In this document: positions 41,250-50,511 of the stretch, in pieces
How the letters are laid out: the number at the start of each line of letters is the position of its first letter
Numbering within the stretch: position 1 is the first letter of the stretch
Assembly (NCBI GenBank): GCA_947630875.1
Contig: CANRJG010000011.1
Span: 1-52,031, forward strand
DNA: 52,031 nt
Direction: 5' to 3'
Source: an uncultured Lachnospiraceae bacterium
GTDB taxonomy: Bacteria; Bacillota; Clostridia; Lachnospirales; Lachnospiraceae
The notes under the pieces: model-generated
What the model saw: only the letters and a program-made list of their open reading frames with translations
Database searches by the model: none
Told to the model about the DNA's origin: nothing
Made by a program: the position numbers and the translations under genes

Positions 41250-42403
41250 TTGCGTGGTTTCAGCAAAATATTCTGTCCAATACGCTGATGATGGTCTTTC
41301 TGATCGCGGTCATCGGCTATCTGGTAGGCAGCATCCGGATTTGCGGTCTGGAGCTGGGCACAGCGGGCATCCTGCTGGTGGGCCTGGTCTTCGGACATTT
41401 CGGCGTGGAGATTCCGTCGCTGGTACGGGAATTTGGCCTGATCTGCTTCGTGACGGCGGTGGGATTTATCGCCGGGCCGAATTTTTTCCGGAATTTTAAA
41501 CAAAATGCAAAATCCTATATCTTATTGGGTATTCTGATTATTATATCCGGCGCGCTGGTGTGCGCGCTGGTGATCAAGGCCTTCAAAATCCCCACGGATC
41601 TCAGTGTGGGCATGATGGCGGGAGCCCTGACCAGTACCCCCGGCCTGGCGGCAGCGCTGGAATCCACCGGGTCCGAGGCGGCCTCCGTCGGGTACGGCAT
41701 TGCCTATCCCTTCGGCGTCATCGGGGTGGTGCTGTTTGTACAGCTGATTCCCAAAATCTTAAAAACCGACATGCGCAAGGAACGGGAAAGTTTTGAAGCG
41801 GCGACGCTGGTACAGGCAAAAGAGTTTCACAAGAACAAAAAAGAAAAGCTGTTTTATGCGGACAGCATGGGATTTTTCCCCTTCTCTCTCGCCATCGTGC
41901 TGGGCATTATTCTGGCGAAAATCGAAATCAGGCTGCCGGGCGGCGGCGTATTTGCCCTGGGCACCTCCGGCGGGCCTTTGATTGCGGGCCTGATTCTGGG
42001 ACATTTCGGGCATTTCGGAAAGCTCAGCGTCAAGGTGGAAAAACATGTGCTGGAGTGTCTGCGGGAATTCGGACTGGCGCTGTTTTTGCTGGGCGCGGGC
42101 ACCCAGGCCGGCGCAGGTTTTATTGATATTCTGAAGGAACACGGCGTGCTGCTGTTTGTCTACGGCGCGCTGATGACCCTGGTTCCCATGCTGCTGGGCT
42201 ACGTGTTTGCGGCAAAAGTGCTGAAGCTGAGCCTGTTCAATACCCTGGGGTCCATTTGCGGCGGCATGACCAGTACGCCGGCTTTGGGGACCCTGATTCG
42301 AGTTACGGAAACCGACGACGTGGCTTCCGCCTATGCGGCGACCTACCCCATTGCGCTGGTAATGGTGGTACTTTGCTGTCAGATGATCGGGCTGTTTTTG
42401 TAA
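41246..42403 (+). CDS. AspT/SucE-type (AAEx family) dicarboxylate or amino acid exchanger
   Basis: Overlaps the flavoprotein gene by 4 nt (ATGA). The 385-residue membrane protein has two homologous halves with the diagnostic MMAGALTSTPGLAAA and SICGGMTSTPALGTL. The central TrkA_C pair of larger YidE/AspT members is missing; only a short basic linker (about 187-205) is left. AAEx proteins exchange aspartate and alanine or export succinate (SucE). Its place after a fumarate-reductase-like gene suggests succinate or a related dicarboxylate (inference). Confidence 0.85.
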   Translation: MIAWFQQNILSNTLMMVFLIAVIGYLVGSIRICGLELGTAGILLVGLVFGHFGVEIPSLVREFGLICFVTAVGFIAGPNFFRNFKQNAKSYILLGILIIISGALVCALVIKAFKIPTDLSVGMMAGALTSTPGLAAALESTGSEAASVGYGIAYPFGVIGVVLFVQLIPKILKTDMRKERESFEAATLVQAKEFHKNKKEKLFYADSMGFFPFSLAIVLGIILAKIEIRLPGGGVFALGTSGGPLIAGLILGHFGHFGKLSVKVEKHVLECLREFGLALFLLGAGTQAGAGFIDILKEHGVLLFVYGALMTLVPMLLGYVFAAKVLKLSLFNTLGSICGGMTSTPALGTLIRVTETDDVASAYAATYPIALVMVVLCCQMIGLFL

Positions 42404-42459
42404 TGATGTCTTCGGACACCGGCAGCAAATGAAAAGAGAATTACGGAAAGGATAAACGG

Positions 42460-44811
42460 ATGACATTAAGAGATCTGGAAATCGGCGCATCCGCCGTCAT
42501 TGATACGGTGGGCGGAGAAGGCGAACTGCGGCAGCATTTTCTGGACATGGGCATTATTCCCGGCGCGGAAGTAACGCTGGAAAAATATGCCCCCATGGGA
42601 GACCCTATGGAGCTTCGGATCCACGGATATCTGCTGACCTTGCGCCTTGCGGATGCGGCGCAGATTGCGGTGCACCAAATTGAGGCCGCGGCGCAGCCCG
42701 CGCAGAACAGCAAACAGAGAAAACAGGTGCGGCCCCACCCGGGGCTGGGGGAAGGCGGAAAATACCATGTGAAGGCGGATGAACATCCTCTGCCGGAAAA
42801 CACGGTGCTTACCTTTGCGCTGGCGGGCAATCAGAACTGCGGGAAGACTACCCTGTTTAATCAGCTCACCGGCGCCAATCAGCACGTGGGCAATTTCCCC
42901 GGCGTGACGGTGGATCAGAAAAGCGGCATGATCAAGGGCGATCCTCATACGCAGGTGACAGATTTGCCGGGGATTTATTCCCTTTCCCCGTATACCAGCG
43001 AGGAAATTGTTTCCAGACAGTTTATTCTCAATGAAAAACCCAAAGGAATTATTAATATTGCAGACGCCACTAATATCGAGCGCAACCTGTACCTGACCAT
43101 GCAGCTGATGGAGCTGAACGTGCCTATGGTACTGGCCCTGAATATGATGGATGAACTGCGGGGCAACGGCGGCGCGGTTTATATCAACGCCATGGAGGAA
43201 ATGCTGGGTATTCCGGTCATTCCCATTTCCGCGGCAAAAAACGAGGGCGTAGACGAACTGGTGCGCCATGCGGTGCATGTGGCAAAATATCAGGAGCGGC
43301 CGGGCCGGCTGGATTTCTGCGATGAGGCGGACCACAACGGCGCGGTGCACCGCTGCCTCCACGGCATCATGCATCTGATCGAGGATCATGCCGAAAAAGC
43401 GGAAATCCCGGTGCGTTTTGCCGCCACCAAGCTGGCGGAAGGCGATATGCGGATGCTGCAGAAACTGCAGCTGCAGCCTAATGAAGAAGAAATGATCGAG
43501 CATATCATCTGCCAGATGGAAGAGGAGCGGGGCATGGACCGGGCCGCGGCCATCGCGGATATGCGGTTTTCCTTTATCCGCAAGCTGGTGGATGCCTGCG
43601 TGGTGAAGCCGAAAATCAGCAAGGAGCAGGAACGCAGCAACAAGATCGACCGGATCCTTACGGGAAAATATACGGCGATCCCCTGTTTTATCGGGATCAT
43701 GGCGCTGATTTTTTTCCTGACCTTCAACGTCATCGGATTGTGGCTGCAGGAACTGCTGGAAAAAGGAATCGACGGGCTGACGGTGCTGACGGAACAGGGA
43801 CTGGAAGCCATCCATGTCAATCAGGTGATCCGTTCGCTGGTCATCGACGGCATTTTCGGCGGCGTAGGCAGCGTACTGAGCTTCCTGCCGATTATTGTGA
43901 CCCTGTTTTTCTTCCTGTCTCTGCTGGAAGACACCGGGTACATGGCCCGGGTGGCCTTTGTTATGGACAAGCTGCTGCGAAAAATCGGTCTCTCCGGCCG
44001 CAGCATTGTGCCGATGCTGATCGGCTTCGGCTGTTCGGTGCCGGGAGTCATGGCCAGCCGGACACTGCCTTCGGAGCGGGACCGCAAAATGACGGTTATG
44101 ATGATTCCGTTTATGAGCTGTACCGCCAAGCTGCCGGTCTATGCGTTTTTTACCAGCGCATTTTTCCCGCATTACGGCGGACTTGTCATGGTGCTGCTGT
44201 ATTTTATCGGTATTGCGGTGGGGATTTTAACGGCACTGGTTTCCAAGAATACGGTATTCAAAGGAGAGGCGGTGCCTTTCGTCATGGAACTGCCCAATTA
44301 CCGTATGCCGGGGGTAAAAAATGTGGCGCGGCTGCTGTGGGATAAGGCAAAGGATTTCCTGCAGCGCGCGTTTACGATTATTTTTATTGCTTCCATTGTG
44401 ATCTGGTTTTTGCAGACCTTCGATCTGCGGCTGAATATTGTAGCGGATTCCAAAGACAGCATTCTGGCCATGGTGGCCGGCGTCATCGCGCCGGTCTTTG
44501 CGCCGCTGGGCTTCGGGGACTGGCGGATTTCCACGGCGCTGATCTCCGGATTTATCGCCAAGGAAAGCGTGGTTGCCACTCTTTCGGTGCTGTTTGGCTC
44601 CGTAGGAAGTCTGGGGACGGTTCTGGGCTCCGGCAGCGTCATGGCGCTGCTGGTATTCTGCCTGCTGTATACCCCCTGTGTGGCGGCCATTGCTTCTGTC
44701 CGGCGGGAGCTGGGCGGAAAATGGGCAGCCGGCATCGTATGTCTGCAGTGCGGCATCGCCTGGATCTGCGCCCTGCTGGTGCGTTTGATCGGTATGCTGA
44801 TCGGCGCCTGA
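42460..44811 (+). CDS. feoB: FeoA-FeoB fusion ferrous iron transporter
   Basis: The 783-residue protein begins with a FeoA-type SH3-like domain (about 1-75, LRQHFLDMGIIPGAEV) and a linker, then the FeoB GTPase (G1 GNQNCGKTT at about 126, TVDQKSG, DLPGIYSLSPY, NMMD), a helical regulatory domain and a membrane part with the two gate motifs (GFGCSVPGVMA, SCTAKLPVYA). It takes up Fe2+. Fusion of FeoA to FeoB is known but less common than separate genes. It follows the exchanger gene by 56 nt with its own AAAGGAT site, and would supply iron for the many clusters upstream. Confidence 0.96.
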   Translation: MTLRDLEIGASAVIDTVGGEGELRQHFLDMGIIPGAEVTLEKYAPMGDPMELRIHGYLLTLRLADAAQIAVHQIEAAAQPAQNSKQRKQVRPHPGLGEGGKYHVKADEHPLPENTVLTFALAGNQNCGKTTLFNQLTGANQHVGNFPGVTVDQKSGMIKGDPHTQVTDLPGIYSLSPYTSEEIVSRQFILNEKPKGIINIADATNIERNLYLTMQLMELNVPMVLALNMMDELRGNGGAVYINAMEEMLGIPVIPISAAKNEGVDELVRHAVHVAKYQERPGRLDFCDEADHNGAVHRCLHGIMHLIEDHAEKAEIPVRFAATKLAEGDMRMLQKLQLQPNEEEMIEHIICQMEEERGMDRAAAIADMRFSFIRKLVDACVVKPKISKEQERSNKIDRILTGKYTAIPCFIGIMALIFFLTFNVIGLWLQELLEKGIDGLTVLTEQGLEAIHVNQVIRSLVIDGIFGGVGSVLSFLPIIVTLFFFLSLLEDTGYMARVAFVMDKLLRKIGLSGRSIVPMLIGFGCSVPGVMASRTLPSERDRKMTVMMIPFMSCTAKLPVYAFFTSAFFPHYGGLVMVLLYFIGIAVGILTALVSKNTVFKGEAVPFVMELPNYRMPGVKNVARLLWDKAKDFLQRAFTIIFIASIVIWFLQTFDLRLNIVADSKDSILAMVAGVIAPVFAPLGFGDWRISTALISGFIAKESVVATLSVLFGSVGSLGTVLGSGSVMALLVFCLLYTPCVAAIASVRRELGGKWAAGIVCLQCGIAWICALLVRLIGMLIGA

Positions 44812-44897
44812 TTTTCCATACGCGCCGCAGCTTAAAAAAAGCCGGTAAAATGCCGAAGGAAAGGGCAGAACTGCATAAAAACAGGGCAGGATTCATA

Positions 44898-44926
44898 TTG
44901 CTTTCCGAAAATGAATAGGATATAAT
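44898..44926 (+). promoter_or_regulatory. purC-purF promoter
   Basis: TTGCTT (44898-44903), 17-bp spacer, TATAAT (44921-44926). The leader has a short CGGAT/ATCCG hairpin. I see no purine riboswitch. Confidence 0.7.
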
Positions 44927-45005
44927 TCACATGTAAAATAAGTCGGATCCATTGGTATCCGGCAAAGCAGCCAACAATCCACAGGAGAAAAGGACGGTAA
45001 GGGGC

Positions 45006-45713
45006 ATGGAGAAAAAAGAACTGCTTTACGAAGGAAAGGCAAAAAAAGTATACAGCACGGAAGATGCGGACGTGGTGATCGTAGATTACAAGGACGACGC
45101 CACTGCATTTAACGGATTAAAAAAAGGAACCATCGCCGGCAAAGGCGTGATTAACAACCGGATGAGCAACCACGTTTTCGGGATTCTGGAAAAGGAAGGC
45201 GTTCCGACCCACCTGATCGAGGAATTAAGCGACAGAGAAACCGCGGTGAAAAAGGTGGAGATCGTTCAACTGGAAGTCATTGTCAGAAATATTGCGGCAG
45301 GCAGCTTTTCCAAGCGCCTTGGGGTGGAAGAGGGAACCCCATTCAAAGAGCCCACACTGGAATTCAGTTATAAAAACGACGATCTGGGGGATCCGTTGAT
45401 TAACGATTATTTTGCCATTGCGCTGGGTATCGCCACCAGAGAAGAAATCGATACGATTACCAGATATGCGTTCAAAGTCAACGAAGTCCTGAAGAAATAT
45501 TTCCTGCGGGCCAACATCGAACTGGTAGATTTCAAAATCGAGTTCGGCCGGTATCACGGCCAGATTCTTCTGGCGGATGAGATTTCTCCCGATACCTGCA
45601 GACTCTGGGACGCCGAGACCCATGAAAAACTGGATAAAGACCGTTTCCGCAGAGACCTGGGAAATGTAGAGGAAGCGTATATCGAAGTGTTCCGACGCCT
45701 GGGACTGGCATAA
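45006..45713 (+). CDS. purC: Phosphoribosylaminoimidazole-succinocarboxamide synthase (SAICAR synthetase)
   Basis: Start chosen at [16 protein letters not shown] (45006). The 235-residue enzyme joins CAIR and aspartate with ATP in purine synthesis, making SAICAR. Family motifs are [21 protein letters not shown] and [19 protein letters not shown] residues near the C terminus. Length matches the bacterial short form. It is 54 nt before purF. Confidence 0.97.
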   Translation: MEKKELLYEGKAKKVYSTEDADVVIVDYKDDATAFNGLKKGTIAGKGVINNRMSNHVFGILEKEGVPTHLIEELSDRETAVKKVEIVQLEVIVRNIAAGSFSKRLGVEEGTPFKEPTLEFSYKNDDLGDPLINDYFAIALGIATREEIDTITRYAFKVNEVLKKYFLRANIELVDFKIEFGRYHGQILLADEISPDTCRLWDAETHEKLDKDRFRRDLGNVEEAYIEVFRRLGLA

Positions 45714-45767
45714 GATATACAGGACAGGCGATTCAAGGGTACATGCGGGAGAAAGGGAAAACAGCAG

Positions 45768-47225
45768 ATGACAGAGGAGATTCACGAGCAGACGGAACTG
45801 GAAGATAAGCTGAAGGAAGAATGCGGCGTTTTCGGCATTTATGATTTTTCCGGGGAAGACGTTGCGTCCACCATCTATTACGGCTTGTTTGCGCTGCAGC
45901 ACCGGGGACAGGAAAGCTGCGGCATCGCGGTGAGCGATACCAACGGACCGAAGCGGAAAATGCTTTCCCACAAAGGCATGGGACTGGTCAACGAGGTATT
46001 TTCCGGAGATCATCTGGAACAGCTCAAAGGCGATATCGGCGTCGGCCATGTCCGTTATTCCACTGCAGGCAGCAGCACCCGGGAAAATGCCCAGCCCCTG
46101 GTCCTGAACTATATCAAAGGCACGCTGGGACTGGCCCACAATGGAAATCTGATTAATGCAAACGAACTGCGCCGGGAACTGGAGTATGACGGCGCGATTT
46201 TCCAGACCACCATCGACTCGGAAGTCATCGCCTATCATATTGCCAGAGCCAGAACCAAAACGGCCAGCGTGGAAGAAGCCATTGGAGTGGCCATGCGCAA
46301 GCTGGTGGGTTCCTATTCCCTGATTGTGATGTCTCCCCGGAAGCTGATCGGTGCGCGGGATCCCTTTGGATTCCGGCCCCTTTGCATCGGCAGGCGGGAC
46401 CAGGCATATATCCTTGCGTCGGAAACCTGCGCCTTAGATACCATCGGTGCGGAGTTTGTACGGGACGTGGAACCGGGGGAGATCGTGACCATCACACCGG
46501 AACACGGCATCGTATCCGACCGGAGCATGTGTTTTACGCCGGCCTCCGGAAAACAGCCGGCCAGATGTATATTTGAGTATATTTATTTTGGAAGACCGGA
46601 CAGCCGTCTGGACGGAATGAGCGTATACCATTCCAGAATATTATCCGGACGGTATCTGGCAATGGATTCGCCGGTGGAGGCGGATTTGGTGGTAGGCGTG
46701 CCGGAATCGGGCAATGCGGCGGCTTTGGGGTATTCCCTGGAGTCAGGCATTCCCTATGCCATGGCGTTTGTTAAAAACAGCTATGTGGGGCGCACTTTCA
46801 TCAAACCGAAGCAGAGCAGCCGGGAATCCAGCGTACAGGTCAAACTGAATGTTTTAAAAGATGTGGTTCGCGGCAAACGCGTGATCATGATAGACGATTC
46901 GATTGTAAGGGGAACAACAAGCGATCGAATCGTGCATATGCTACGGGAAGCCGGCGCGAAAGAAGTGCATATGCGCGTCGGATCCCCGCCGTTTTTGTAT
47001 CCCTGCTATTTCGGCACCGATGTGCCCGCCCGGGAACAGCTGCTGGCTTACGAGCGCTCCATCGAGGAAATACGGCAGGTGATAGGTGCGGATTCCCTTG
47101 CCTATCTTCGCAAAGACAGACTGGAACAGATCGTAGAGGGGCTGTCCATCTGCAAAGGCTGTTTTACCGGAGAATATCCGGTGGAGCCGCCGAAGGAGGA
47201 TATCAGAGGAGAATACGAGAAATAA
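45768..47225 (+). CDS. purF: Amidophosphoribosyltransferase
   Basis: The 485-residue enzyme catalyses the first committed step of purine synthesis. An 18-residue propeptide precedes the catalytic Cys19 (EECGVFGIY). The glutaminase domain (LQHRGQES, STAGSS) is followed by a PRTase domain with VIMIDDSIVRGTT. Conserved Cys in ARCIFEY, YPCYFG and ICKGCFTG indicate the oxygen-sensitive 4Fe-4S form with propeptide processing, as in Bacillus subtilis. It forms an operon with purC. Confidence 0.97.
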   Translation: MTEEIHEQTELEDKLKEECGVFGIYDFSGEDVASTIYYGLFALQHRGQESCGIAVSDTNGPKRKMLSHKGMGLVNEVFSGDHLEQLKGDIGVGHVRYSTAGSSTRENAQPLVLNYIKGTLGLAHNGNLINANELRRELEYDGAIFQTTIDSEVIAYHIARARTKTASVEEAIGVAMRKLVGSYSLIVMSPRKLIGARDPFGFRPLCIGRRDQAYILASETCALDTIGAEFVRDVEPGEIVTITPEHGIVSDRSMCFTPASGKQPARCIFEYIYFGRPDSRLDGMSVYHSRILSGRYLAMDSPVEADLVVGVPESGNAAALGYSLESGIPYAMAFVKNSYVGRTFIKPKQSSRESSVQVKLNVLKDVVRGKRVIMIDDSIVRGTTSDRIVHMLREAGAKEVHMRVGSPPFLYPCYFGTDVPAREQLLAYERSIEEIRQVIGADSLAYLRKDRLEQIVEGLSICKGCFTGEYPVEPPKEDIRGEYEK

Positions 47226-47228
47226 CGG

Positions 47229-47263
47229 ATTGCCCGAAGCAAGGTATGCTTTGGGCAATTTTT
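47229..47263 (+). terminator. Terminator of purCF
   Basis: ATTGCCCGAAGCA / TGCTTTGGGCAAT (47229-47241 with 47247-47259; one G-T pair) then a T tract. Confidence 0.85.
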
Positions 47264-47301
47264 GTCTGAGGGGTTTTGTGATAAAAAGGGGGTATTTGCT
47301 T

Positions 47302-48074
47302 TTGTTACCGATACCCGAAAGAATAAAGGCCATGATCGATCTGACGCAGCGCTGCTATGACCAGATCGGACAGTCCGATTCCACGGTGATATTTTTTGGC
47401 GACAAGGTACTGAAAATTTCAAGGGAAAGCGTGGAATCCTGGCAGGAAACGCGTATGATGCAGTGGCTTTCCGGCAAAATACCGGTGCCCGATGTGCTGT
47501 GCACGGAAAAATACCGGCGGCTGGACTATCTTTTGATGACCCGGCTGCCGGGGGTGATGGCCTGCGACGCTTATTATCTGGCGCGGCCGAAGGAACTGAC
47601 AGCCATTCTGGCGGAGGGCCTGAAAATGCTCTGGTCGGTAAAGGACACCGGCTGCGGCTACAACTGCAATCTGTACAAAAAGCTGCGGATGGCCCATCAC
47701 AATGTGCGGCATGACAGGGTGGATCTGGACAGCCGGGTGTTTGCCATCTGGGAGAGAAGCGCTTTGTCAGTCCGGAGCATTTGTTCAACTGGCTGCTGGA
47801 ACACCGGCCCGAAGAGGAACCGGTGCTTTCCCACGGCGATTTCTGCCTGCCCAATATTTTTATCCAGAATGGAAAGATCAGCGGATTTGTGGATCTGGGC
47901 AGAGCCGGGATTGCGGATAAGTATCAGGATATCGCATTGTGCTACCGCAGTCTGCGGCAGAACTGCAGAAATTTCACGGAGGAGTTTGATCCGGACTGCC
48001 TGTTTGAGATGCTGGAAATCAAGCCGGACTGGGAAAAGATCCGGTATTATATCCTGCTGGATGAACTATTCTGA
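47302..48074 (+). pseudogene. Aminoglycoside phosphotransferase (APH(3')-like) gene with a frameshift
   Basis: The first part (from about TTG 47302 with AGGGGG upstream, or ATG 47332) encodes an APH-like N lobe up to RVFAIWE near 47752. The C lobe continues in another frame: RFVSPEHLFNWLLEH, the catalytic HGDFCLPN, and the metal-binding DLGRAG, ending at 48074. The join lies in 47745-47765 (gggagagaag) and needs one base added or two removed. There is no slippery heptamer, so this is a broken gene or a sequencing error rather than programmed shifting. All other APH residues look intact, so the break is recent. Confidence 0.8.
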
Positions 48075-48100
48075 CACGCTTTATTTATGAGGAAGAAAAA

Positions 48101-48607
48101 ATGCTGCTGACAAGCCTGTGTTATATTGAAAAAGACGGAAACTATCTGATGCTCCACAGAACCAAAAAGAAAAATGACCTCAACGAGGGCAAATGGCTGG
48201 GCATCGGCGGAAAGTTTGAAAAAGACGAGAGCCCGGAGGAATGTATTCTGCGGGAAGCAGAGGAAGAAACGGGGCTGATTTTGCACCATCCGCAGCTGCG
48301 GTGTATCGTCACCTATGTGTCTGCGGGCCACGACACCGAATATATGCACGTCTTTACCGCAGAGGACTTTACAGGAACGCTCAAAACCTGTTCGGAAGGG
48401 GAGCTGTCCTGGATTGCAAAAGACAAGATACTGGAATTGAACCTCTGGGAAGGGGACCGGTATTTTCTGGAACGAATCGTGCGGCCCGGCCCTTTTTTTA
48501 CGCTGAAATGCTGCTATGAGGGGGACCGGCTGGTACAGCATCAGATCTGTGAATACGGGACGGAAGCGGACGGTCCGCAGCCCCAAAAAACAAAAACAAC
48601 GGAATAA
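48101..48607 (+). CDS. Nudix hydrolase (8-oxo-dGTP diphosphatase-like)
   Basis: A 168-residue protein with the full Nudix box GKFEKDESPEECILREAEEE and TGL (about residues 37-59) after WLGIGG, and an N terminus (LTSLCYIEKDGNYLMLHRTKK) typical of the MutT/YvcI group that hydrolyses oxidised or excess nucleoside triphosphates. Substrate not determinable. AGGAAGAAAA precedes the ATG. It lies directly after the broken kinase gene. Confidence 0.85.
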   Translation: MLLTSLCYIEKDGNYLMLHRTKKKNDLNEGKWLGIGGKFEKDESPEECILREAEEETGLILHHPQLRCIVTYVSAGHDTEYMHVFTAEDFTGTLKTCSEGELSWIAKDKILELNLWEGDRYFLERIVRPGPFFTLKCCYEGDRLVQHQICEYGTEADGPQPQKTKTTE

Positions 48608-48679
48608 AAACAGGCCCCTTACGCCCGGTATCTGCATATAGTAAGACAGAACCGAAAGAAGCGAGGCTTAAAGTATCGC

Positions 48680-49447
48680 ATGAAAGAGACCCTGCTGGTT
48701 CTTCTTCTGCCGTTTGCGGGCACCTCCATCGGGGCAGCCTGCGTATATCTGATGAAAAGCACGCCGGGAAAAGCGCTGGAAAAGATGCTGAACGGATTTG
48801 CGGCAGGGGTCATGCTGGCCGCCTCCGTCTGGAGTCTGCTGCTGCCCGCCATCGAACAGTCAAAAGCCATGGGCGGCCTGGCTTTTCTGCCGGCAGCCGC
48901 CGGATTCTGGGCCGGGATTTTGTTTCTGCTGGCGTTTGACGAGGGCATTTCCCGCCTCTGCAGCGCCCGGCGCAGCCGGAAGGAACAAAAAAAACAGACG
49001 GTGCTGTTTACTGCGGTGACGCTGCACAATATTCCGGAGGGCATCGCCGTAGGCGTGGTACTGGCGGCATGGCTGACCGGCAGCCGGCTGATTACTCTGC
49101 CGGAGGTGCTGGCCGTTTCCGTCGGCATCGCGATACAGAATGTGCCGGAGGGCGCCATTATTTCCATGCCGCTGCTGGGCAAAGAGACGCGGCGCGGTGC
49201 GGCTTTCGGCTGGGGGGTTTTGTCCGGCGCGGTGGAACCGCTGGCTGCGCTGGCGGCACTCTGGATTTCATCGCTGCTTTCGGTGCTGCTGCCGTATCTG
49301 CTGAGTTTTGCCGCCGGGGCGATGATTTATGTGGCAGCAAACGAGCTGATCCCGGAAATGAAGGACGGCGCCATCCGGAAGGCAGGACTGTTTGCCTTTA
49401 CCTTCGGATTTACCGTCATGATGGCGCTGGATGTGGCGCTGGGCTGA
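48680..49447 (+). CDS. ZIP family (GufA-type) metal transporter
   Basis: The 255-residue membrane protein has about eight helices and the metal-site motifs TLHNIPEGIAVG and QNVPEGAIIS in helices IV and V, with a short charged loop (RRSRKEQKK) between helices III and IV where ZIPs have a variable, often His-rich loop. Such proteins import Zn2+ or related divalent metals. Single gene. Confidence 0.92.
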   Translation: MKETLLVLLLPFAGTSIGAACVYLMKSTPGKALEKMLNGFAAGVMLAASVWSLLLPAIEQSKAMGGLAFLPAAAGFWAGILFLLAFDEGISRLCSARRSRKEQKKQTVLFTAVTLHNIPEGIAVGVVLAAWLTGSRLITLPEVLAVSVGIAIQNVPEGAIISMPLLGKETRRGAAFGWGVLSGAVEPLAALAALWISSLLSVLLPYLLSFAAGAMIYVAANELIPEMKDGAIRKAGLFAFTFGFTVMMALDVALG

Positions 49448-49544
49448 AACGGCATACCCCCGCCTTTTCCGTTGATTTTTGATATGCCGAATGGTAAGAT
49501 GAGAGTAATATGATCGAAAAAGATGAAAAGGCAGGAGACATCCA

Positions 49545-50246
49545 ATGGACGAAAAAGAAACCGTCATCCTTTTTACGGGAGACAGTATTACCGACGGAAA
49601 CCGGTATAAGAAAAAAGAACAGGAGTGGGACCTGAATCACCAGATGGGTCACAGTTACGCATATATCATCAATGGACTGTTGGGCGCGCTGTACCCGGAA
49701 AAGCACTTTCATTTCCGGAATAAAGGGGTCTCCGGCGACCGGATCATCGATTTGTACGCCCGCATCGAAACCGATTTGCTGCCGCTGAAACCGGATATTG
49801 TAAGCATCCTGGTGGGAATCAATGACGGTCCGGGCGGAAAAAACAACAATCAGCCCACGCCCCAGGAAAAGTATGAACGGCTGTACCGGATGTTTCTGGA
49901 TGAAATCAGAAAAGAACTGCCGGACTGCAAGCTGATTTTAATGGAGCCCTTCGTATGTAACGCGGGAAATATGCGGTCGGAATACACCCTCTGGCGGGAC
50001 TGCATCACAGGATACGGGCAGACAGTAAAACGTCTGGCAGAAGACTACCAGACGTTGTTTGTACCATTGCAAAAGGTTTTTGATCAGAAATGCGCCCAGA
50101 CCCGCCCTGAATACTGGTCCTGGGACGGCGTACATCCCACCGAAAACGGCCACGGGCTGATCGCGATGGAATGGATGAAAACGGCAGGATCACTGCTGGG
50201 AATATCCTCGTGTGTCACCAGTTCATATCCGATATTTCCCCAATGA
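49545..50246 (+). CDS. SGNH/GDSL-type esterase
   Basis: A 233-residue cytoplasmic protein with block I GDSITDGNR (nucleophile Ser), block II Gly (NKGVSGDRI), block III LVGINDGPG (Asn) and block V WDGVHPTENGH (Asp and His). It hydrolyses an ester or acetyl group, often on carbohydrates; no signal peptide is present. The last about 18 residues (SSCVTSSYPIFPQ) do not look like the family end, so the true C terminus may have been altered. CAGGAGAC precedes the start. The 163 nt after it (50247-50409) show no gene. Confidence 0.9.
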   Translation: MDEKETVILFTGDSITDGNRYKKKEQEWDLNHQMGHSYAYIINGLLGALYPEKHFHFRNKGVSGDRIIDLYARIETDLLPLKPDIVSILVGINDGPGGKNNNQPTPQEKYERLYRMFLDEIRKELPDCKLILMEPFVCNAGNMRSEYTLWRDCITGYGQTVKRLAEDYQTLFVPLQKVFDQKCAQTRPEYWSWDGVHPTENGHGLIAMEWMKTAGSLLGISSCVTSSYPIFPQ

Positions 50247-50409
50247 TTTACTTCATATTGCCGGACTGCGGAGAAAACTATCGCTGTCTTATGTTTTTCC
50301 AAAGGCTGGCGGTACTGAAAGAAGCAGCACAAACATAAGAGTCGCAGAGACTTTGGATACTTTGTTTGTACCAAATACGCATATGAAAAAACAGAATCAT
50401 AGAAAAACA

Positions 50410-50456
50410 AGAGGGATGTGACTTGACTTCAAGCCGCATCCCTCTCTGATTTTTTA
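50410..50456. terminator. Bidirectional terminator between the esterase and LRR genes
   Basis: AGAGGGATG / CATCCCTCT (50410-50418 with 50437-50445) with an inner CTTGA/TCAAG stem. TGATTTTTT follows on the plus strand and TTGTTTTTC on the minus strand. Confidence 0.8.
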
Positions 50457-50511
50457 AGTATTTGTTTTTACCAGTGTGCTTTTGGCTCAAGATGCCTGAT
50501 TGCCGTTTAGA

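Noticed and set aside
42466..44172. 568-codon minus-strand open frame in feoB
   Set aside because: Antisense shadow; the FeoA-FeoB product is complete and convincing on the other strand.
47740..47770. Programmed ribosomal frameshift in the APH-like gene
   Set aside because: No X XXY YYZ slippery site, no downstream pseudoknot, and programmed shifting is not known in this family.
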